64,000 bases of DNA, taken from Malania oleifera. Lineage: Eukaryota; Streptophyta; Magnoliopsida; Santalales; Ximeniaceae. The translations under genes were made by a program, and so were the position numbers. Shown here in pieces: positions 59,455 through 64,000 of this stretch. Under the pieces are notes generated by a model. It saw only the letters and a list, made by a program, of their open reading frames with translations, was not told the origin of the DNA and made no database searches. Where the stretch lies: positions 33,778,214 to 33,842,213 of the forward strand of contig NC_080417.1 of assembly GCF_029873635.1 (NCBI RefSeq), in the 5' to 3' direction. The first letter of the stretch is position 1; each line of letters begins with the position of its first letter.

Positions 59455-59735
59455 TGCTCTTCGTGCATCCTCCCCTACCGTGCAAATCCCCTGGCTACCA
59501 ATTCTGCTATAGTGATGAGGTCAACGCCTTCTACAAAGACAGTTGGTGGGAGGGCGTCGTCACCACCGTCCTCCCTAGCGGTGACCGCTACTCCATCTTC
59601 TTCCAGCACTCTCGCGAGCAGATCGATTTTCACTGGAAGGATCTGCGGCTGCACCGCGAGTGGGTGTACGAAGATTAGGTCCCTCCCCTGGAAAAGTCTC
59701 CAAATCCCCCGGCTACTCATATGAAAAGTGTTGAG
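59455..59735 (+). pseudogene. Agenet-domain host gene fragment (DUF724-like)
   Basis: One frame, 59454-59675, encodes a typical plant Agenet (Tudor-like) module. DEVNAFYKDSWWEGVVTTVL is followed by a strand pair and REQIDFHWKDLRLHREWV. Plant DUF724/Agenet proteins have this block, usually in tandem copies followed by a W-x-P-P-L stretch. Here the frame stops right after HREWVYED, and the next codons after the stop, VPPLEKS, fit the expected continuation, so a Trp codon probably became TAG. Only one module is present and no exon partners are recognisable. A Copia-like solo LTR ends 5 bp before it. It is most likely a gene relic or a captured fragment. Confidence 0.72.
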
Positions 59736-59940
59736 TAAAATCGCAAGGACTGTTGATTTCCAATTCTTCCTTCCCTTCCCGAAAGAGAGATTATTTGCAG
59801 TAGGGAAGTGGCTGTCTTGGCGCCTCCTGAACCCAGGATTTTCTCTCTTTCTCATTTATATATGTAGATAATATTTCTTTTGTAACATCTTGGCTTCATT
59901 TTTTGATTGAATCCTTACAATTAACTCCTTTGCATTTGAA
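59736..59940. other. Segment between Agenet fragment and gag remnant
   Basis: No gene is recognised here. The last part, ending at the gag ATG near 59941, may be the untranslated leader of the Copia remnant, but no LTR end or primer-binding site is visible. Confidence 0.35.
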
Positions 59941-61010
59941 GATGGTTGGTGAAAGAGATGATTCTCTCCAAGCCATTAGAGCTAAATTGAATGGAAATAA
60001 TTATTCATATTAGGCTTATGTTATGAAGAATTTTTTGATTGGAAAAAACCTATGGGGATATGTTACTAGTAATGTGTATATGCTCTCTCATAGCAAGAAA
60101 GAGAATTATCTAGAATTGTTTGCCGTTTGGGAGGTGAATAATTTTAAAATTATTACCTGGATTAATAATTCTGTTAATTAGTTCATTGATATGCAACTAG
60201 TTAAATTTTGTACAGCTAAACAAGTTTGGGATTATTTAGCAAAATTATACACAAAATGCAATTTTACTAAACGATATCAGTTAGAAATGGATATTATAGC
60301 AACCAGGCAAGGAGGTCGAAGTGTTCAACAATTTTACACCCTTATGACTAATTTTTAGGATGAACTGACACTAACTAAACCTGCAAATCTTAGTTTGAAT
60401 AAGTCTTACTACACTTATAGAGAAGAACAATGACTTGTTTAGTTTTTTATGGCACTTCGAGATGAATTTTAGGTACTCATAGTTCTATCCTTCATCGGAA
60501 TCCTCTTTCCTCTATTGATTCAGTTGTTAGTGAACTAATGGCAGAGGAAGTGCGTCTCAAATCACATCCTTATTCCTACTCAGACTGTTTTGGCTGTCTC
60601 ATCTAAGCAATCTTCCAATGGTCAAAATTGACTTTAGAAAGTTGTTATTGATGAGTGTAGCTTTTGCAAGAAAAATGGTCATTGGAAAGCTCAATATCCA
60701 TTATTATTAAGTAAATGACAACAACAGGTTTCGAAGCCTAGGCATTATCACACTGCAACCATTACATCATTAGAAAAGTTGTCTCCCACTGTGCCTATCT
60801 ATTATTGCATAGCAATTGCAAAAGCTTCTTTCTACATCAAAGCCTAATGCGTTATCTATTTCTCCCTTCATAGGTTTGTCCTCCTCATCGACTTCAAGTA
60901 TATCTTCGTACACTTGGATATTTGATTCAGCTGCTACTCATAATATGTCAGATGACATCTTGTTCTATATTTACATCAATATCTTTTAACTTGACAACTT
61001 TATATGTTTT
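59941..61010 (+). mobile_element. Copia gag and protease remnant
   Basis: The plus strand shows a Copia gag of the type LNGNNYSY followed by AYVMKNFLIGKNLWGYV. A CCHC-like knuckle, CSFCKKNGHWKAQ, lies at about 60657-60697, and a protease start WIFDSAATHNMS at about 60918-60955. No LTRs, integrase or reverse transcriptase are found next to it. It is a broken fossil with many breaks. Confidence 0.78.
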
Positions 61011-61021
61011 GGATGACAATT

Positions 61022-61437
61022 GCGCCCCCACGGGTATGGTGCGGTAGAAAGACATCAACACGTAAGAAGGAGTATCGGAGGTTCAATTCTAAGTAAATAC
61101 ACTCACGGAACTAGCAGTACCTGTGGATGCTAGGAATTTACTTTGTGAATCAACGGGGACCGTGGATGGTGAGAGTTCGCTTTGTGAGCCAGTAGGGACC
61201 GTGGATGAAGAGAGTTCTTTGTGAGCCAGCGGGGACCGTGGATGGTAATGAAGATGTGTCCCGTGGGTTAAGTTGGCCAAACGTCCAACTGATGCGCGGA
61301 AGTCGTGTTCGCATTCCGAACTTTACCTGATCAGCGAGACGTAGGGGGAGGACGTTGATCCGTAAGTTTGGTGTCGTACTAGGGGGTCCGAAAGGCTTGT
61401 TAGTGGCTGAAGTTTTTATGTAATAAAAAAAAAAAAA
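61022..61437 (+). mobile_element. tRNA-derived SINE candidate
   Basis: A box-A-like TATGGTGCGGTAG (about 61035-61047) and a box-B-like GGTTCAATTCT (61080-61090) stand about 45 bp apart, as in a polymerase III promoter of tRNA origin. The body is GC-richer than its surroundings and ends in a 13-base poly(A) run at 61425-61437. A 37-39 bp unit starting GTGGATG is repeated about 3.3 times at 61123-61250. At about 416 bp it is long for a plant SINE. No clear target duplication was found. Confidence 0.55.
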
Positions 61438-62202
61438 TTAAGAATGCAAAATAAATTTGTTTCCATAAGTAAATGTGCCAAAAAAATTTATTATTTTTTT
61501 TATACAAATATTTTAAAATTTAAAAAATGATTCGAATAATTCTTTGAAAAACTAAAGATGAAAAATAAAACCTCTCTATGTAACTCAACAAACTCATAAC
61601 TTTTCAAAATATTTTATATAAATGTTGTTCAATTAATTTCCATCTATGATCAGTGGAAGCCAATTTTATGAGAAGAAAAAAAAAAAAAAAAAAAGGAAAG
61701 AATGACACTTTTTAAAACAATCTCTAATAAAATTGATCCATTCCAAAGAAGTTGGTTTCTTGACTTTAGCGCGATGTACAAAAACATGATTCATGAATTA
61801 TAATCTTTTTCATGTTTTTGGTTTTCCATGAAAAGTCTTTTAATTCTTCTTTTTCAAATATGTCATTTATATGTTTTTTTTTTGTTTTTCTATTCCGAAA
61901 TCAAAGAGAGGAAATAATTTTTTTCGAAAATAAAATATTTCTATGACAATATATATTATTGTTTGATTAAAAATCAAGTACCTTTTAATGGATGATGTGG
62001 ATTTAGATGAGTAGAGGTTGTGAATGGAAACATTATGTCAACAACCATAAAAAGTGTAGGGATATGGATAATAAGACTTGTAAAAGTCGTAAGAGGAAGA
62101 TGAAAAGACTTCCGTTTGAAGAGGTAAGTAGAGATAAAGGGGAAGATATTAAAGGGAGGAGAAAGAGAGAATGAAAAAAAGAGATAAAAGAAATAAAAGA
62201 CG
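61438..62202. other. AT-rich intergenic region
   Basis: Mostly low-complexity A- and T-rich sequence with a poly(A) run at about 61676-61694. I see no gene or recognised element. Confidence 0.5.
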
Positions 62203-62322
62203 TTGGAATCTATTTGCATTGGACTATTGCATTATATTTATTGAGTTGAGTTAGAAACCTTCAATTGGAATCTGTTTGCATTGGACTATTGCATTATATT
62301 TATTGAGTTTAGAAACCTTCAA
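62203..62322 (+). repeat. Two-copy tandem duplication, unit about 62 bp
   Basis: Copies begin TTGGAATCT at 62203 and 62265 and both run through GCATTGGACTATTGCATTA to GAAACCTTCAA. They differ by one base near the start and a short length change (TTGAGTTGAG against TTGAGTTTAG) near the end, so the duplication is recent. Confidence 0.92.
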
Positions 62323-62399
62323 AAGATAGGTTGTACAAATTATAAGTTGGAACCATTTCTAAACAATTAAGGTCGAATATTTTATCCTAGAAATAAAAA

Positions 62400-64000
62400 A
62401 TGAAAATCTTCAATATGAATGTAATCCTTCATTTGCCTAAGACAACCTTTGGCAGCACTTGCATGATATTTGTTCAAATATGTGGAACTCTCTTAGGGTT
62501 TTAAATAATTCTTTCCTAAAGTTTGAAAAAAAGATAGCAGAAGATCTTAAAGCTTTAATTTTAAAATTTTATGAAGCTTTCTTGACATTTGATTTGGAAT
62601 ATTTATACTCCATCCTCGTGTTGAATTTTTACTAAATATTTAAGAAAGTTTGCATCTTTTTGCCAAATCTTAAGAAATACCTATGAAAATTTTGAAAAAG
62701 TTCATGCCTTTTCACAAAGCCTAAGTCGGGCCGTTAAAAAATATTTGAAAATAGATTCGATCCGAAAATCTAATATGAATTGAACCAAAATCTCGGTTAA
62801 CCGATGTATTCGATTCTGTTTCAACTCTTTTTTATTTTTTATATTTTTTTATGGTTCTCTGCTATCGATTTGGTCTCAATTTTTACATTCATAAGTTGAT
62901 CATTATTCAACCAAACCGTTATTTCTATTTATTCACAACATGTATTATTTATATTCTATATTATTATATAATCAGATTATAATATATCATTAAGCTACAA
63001 AATAATATGCACAAATATTTTTTTGGGTGATTAACTTATATAAATAAAGCGTAATGCACATAATGAATCAAAACTTAAGTAAAATATCTCTTCTTTTTCT
63101 TTAAAAAAAAATGATTTGAAAATCGATTCGAACCGAATAACTTAACCGAATTGTTGGTTGACTGAACCATCAGTTGTCAGGGAGGGCATTGCTGCAAAAA
63201 GCTAAACCGAAGTGCAATTGGAGGTTAGTTCATGTGTGTCCTCACTCTTTATTGGATGTGTTGTCAAGGCTTGTTGTCCACTTTGGAAAAAAAAAAAAAA
63301 AAAAATCTTCCTATTTATCTATTGAAAGAAAATTGAATGAACACGAACAAATACCTAATGTTGAATCCTTTCATTGAGTAACTATTTGTTGTCAAATGCA
63401 ATTACGTACCTAATAAAAATAATGCACATTTGCAACAATTAAAGAGTTCTTTGGTAATGCTAGCAAAAATCATGAAAACCCAAATCACAAACAAAAATTA
63501 AAAATTAGAAACAAAAGTTAAAAATTAAAAATCAGCCCGTTTGGTTATGACTTTAATTATTTTTAATTTTTTTAAAAAAATTATGAGCATTTTAAATTCA
63601 TATGATTATTTTATATTTAATTTTAATTAAAAATTACAAATAAAATGAATGATTTAACCCACAAAAAATTAATTTTGGATATTAAAATACTCTAACAATA
63701 GGTTTTCAAAATAACTGAAAACCATAACATTTGATTTTCCATTTTTTAGAAAATAGTTGAAAACCATCAAGGGAAAACTAGCAACTTAAACAATTGCATT
63801 TTCATGATTTATTTCTTAACAATATAGAAATGAAAACTGAAAACTGAATGTATAAACGATACCAAACAGACCCAAGGATTTGCCTAGGTAATGAATGTAG
63901 AGAAAAAAAATTAAAAAGATTGCTATAATTAATAATGAACGTTATTATTAGTTGTGAAAATTAATTTTTTTTTTATTTTTCAGTTTTAAAGAATTATAAT
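62400..64000 (+). repeat. Unclassified noncoding repeat, copy C, with an inserted segment
   Basis: 62400-63220 is colinear with copies A and B. 63880-64000, running to the window edge, continues the A-type sequence (AATGAATGTAGAGA, then a T-rich run and AGAATTATAA). The 63221-63880 segment between them is absent from copy A. Its right part, about 63535-63873, begins GCCCGTTTGGT and ends ACCAAACAGACCC, so it has inverted ends like a MITE. Its left part holds a poly(A) run. Confidence 0.6.

Noticed and set aside
61022-61095. A functional tRNA gene
   Set aside because: Box-like motifs are present, but I could not form a cloverleaf with a paired acceptor stem, and the sequence continues to a poly(A) tail; a SINE fits better.

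Overview
The window looks like nuclear DNA of a dicot plant, probably a large, repeat-rich genome. Both intact host genes have plant-type sequences with plant-sized introns, and almost everything else is LTR retrotransposon of the plant Copia and Gypsy kinds, with a plant L1-type LINE, a Mutator-like DNA transposon, a tRNA-derived SINE candidate and small AT-rich fold-back elements. I cannot name the species from sequence alone.

Layout. (1) 1-10.35 kb, minus strand: a seven-exon alpha/beta hydrolase gene with a probable plastid transit peptide. The exons add up to a clean 389-codon frame. Its two largest introns (2.7 and 4.6 kb) are filled with repeats, including a Copia element that itself carries a LINE. 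(2) 10.8-27.8 kb: stacked LTR remains. These are a three-copy tandem repeat beside a Copia-like LTR end, part of a Sirevirus-like LTR, a minus-strand Gypsy LTR, a plus-strand Gypsy element with a solo LTR inside its 5' LTR, and a minus-strand Gypsy relative that meets it tail to tail. (3) 27.8-40.6 kb: a 12.8-kb LTR element with 2.1-2.2 kb LTRs, a 5-bp target duplication and no recognisable gag or pol in about 4 kb of its own interior. Two solo LTRs are nested in it. The whole block splits an older Copia element whose remains flank it and whose 5' LTR ends 345 bp before the next host gene. (4) 43.4-45.8 kb, plus strand: a four-exon DUF829/TMEM53-family gene with an uninterrupted 399-codon spliced frame. 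(5) 45.8-64 kb: AT-rich intergenic DNA with microsatellites and fold-back elements, a nearly complete Copia element (50.3-55.7 kb), a 1.73-kb Mutator-like element with long inverted repeats and a 10-bp flanking duplication, a solo LTR next to a host Agenet-domain fragment, a Copia gag remnant, a SINE candidate, and three dispersed copies of an unclassified noncoding repeat.

How it fits together. The two host genes do not obviously act together. Both are alpha/beta-hydrolase-fold proteins with organelle-like N-termini, but they belong to different families. The rest is a record of successive insertions, and the nesting gives a relative order. The least expected pattern is that LTRs of two unrelated superfamilies carry dense arrays of palindromes built on the same GTCGAC core: CGGTCGACCG in the Copia/Sirevirus-like LTRs and TCGTCGACGA in the Gypsy LTRs. 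Virus-like elements are described only as fossils.
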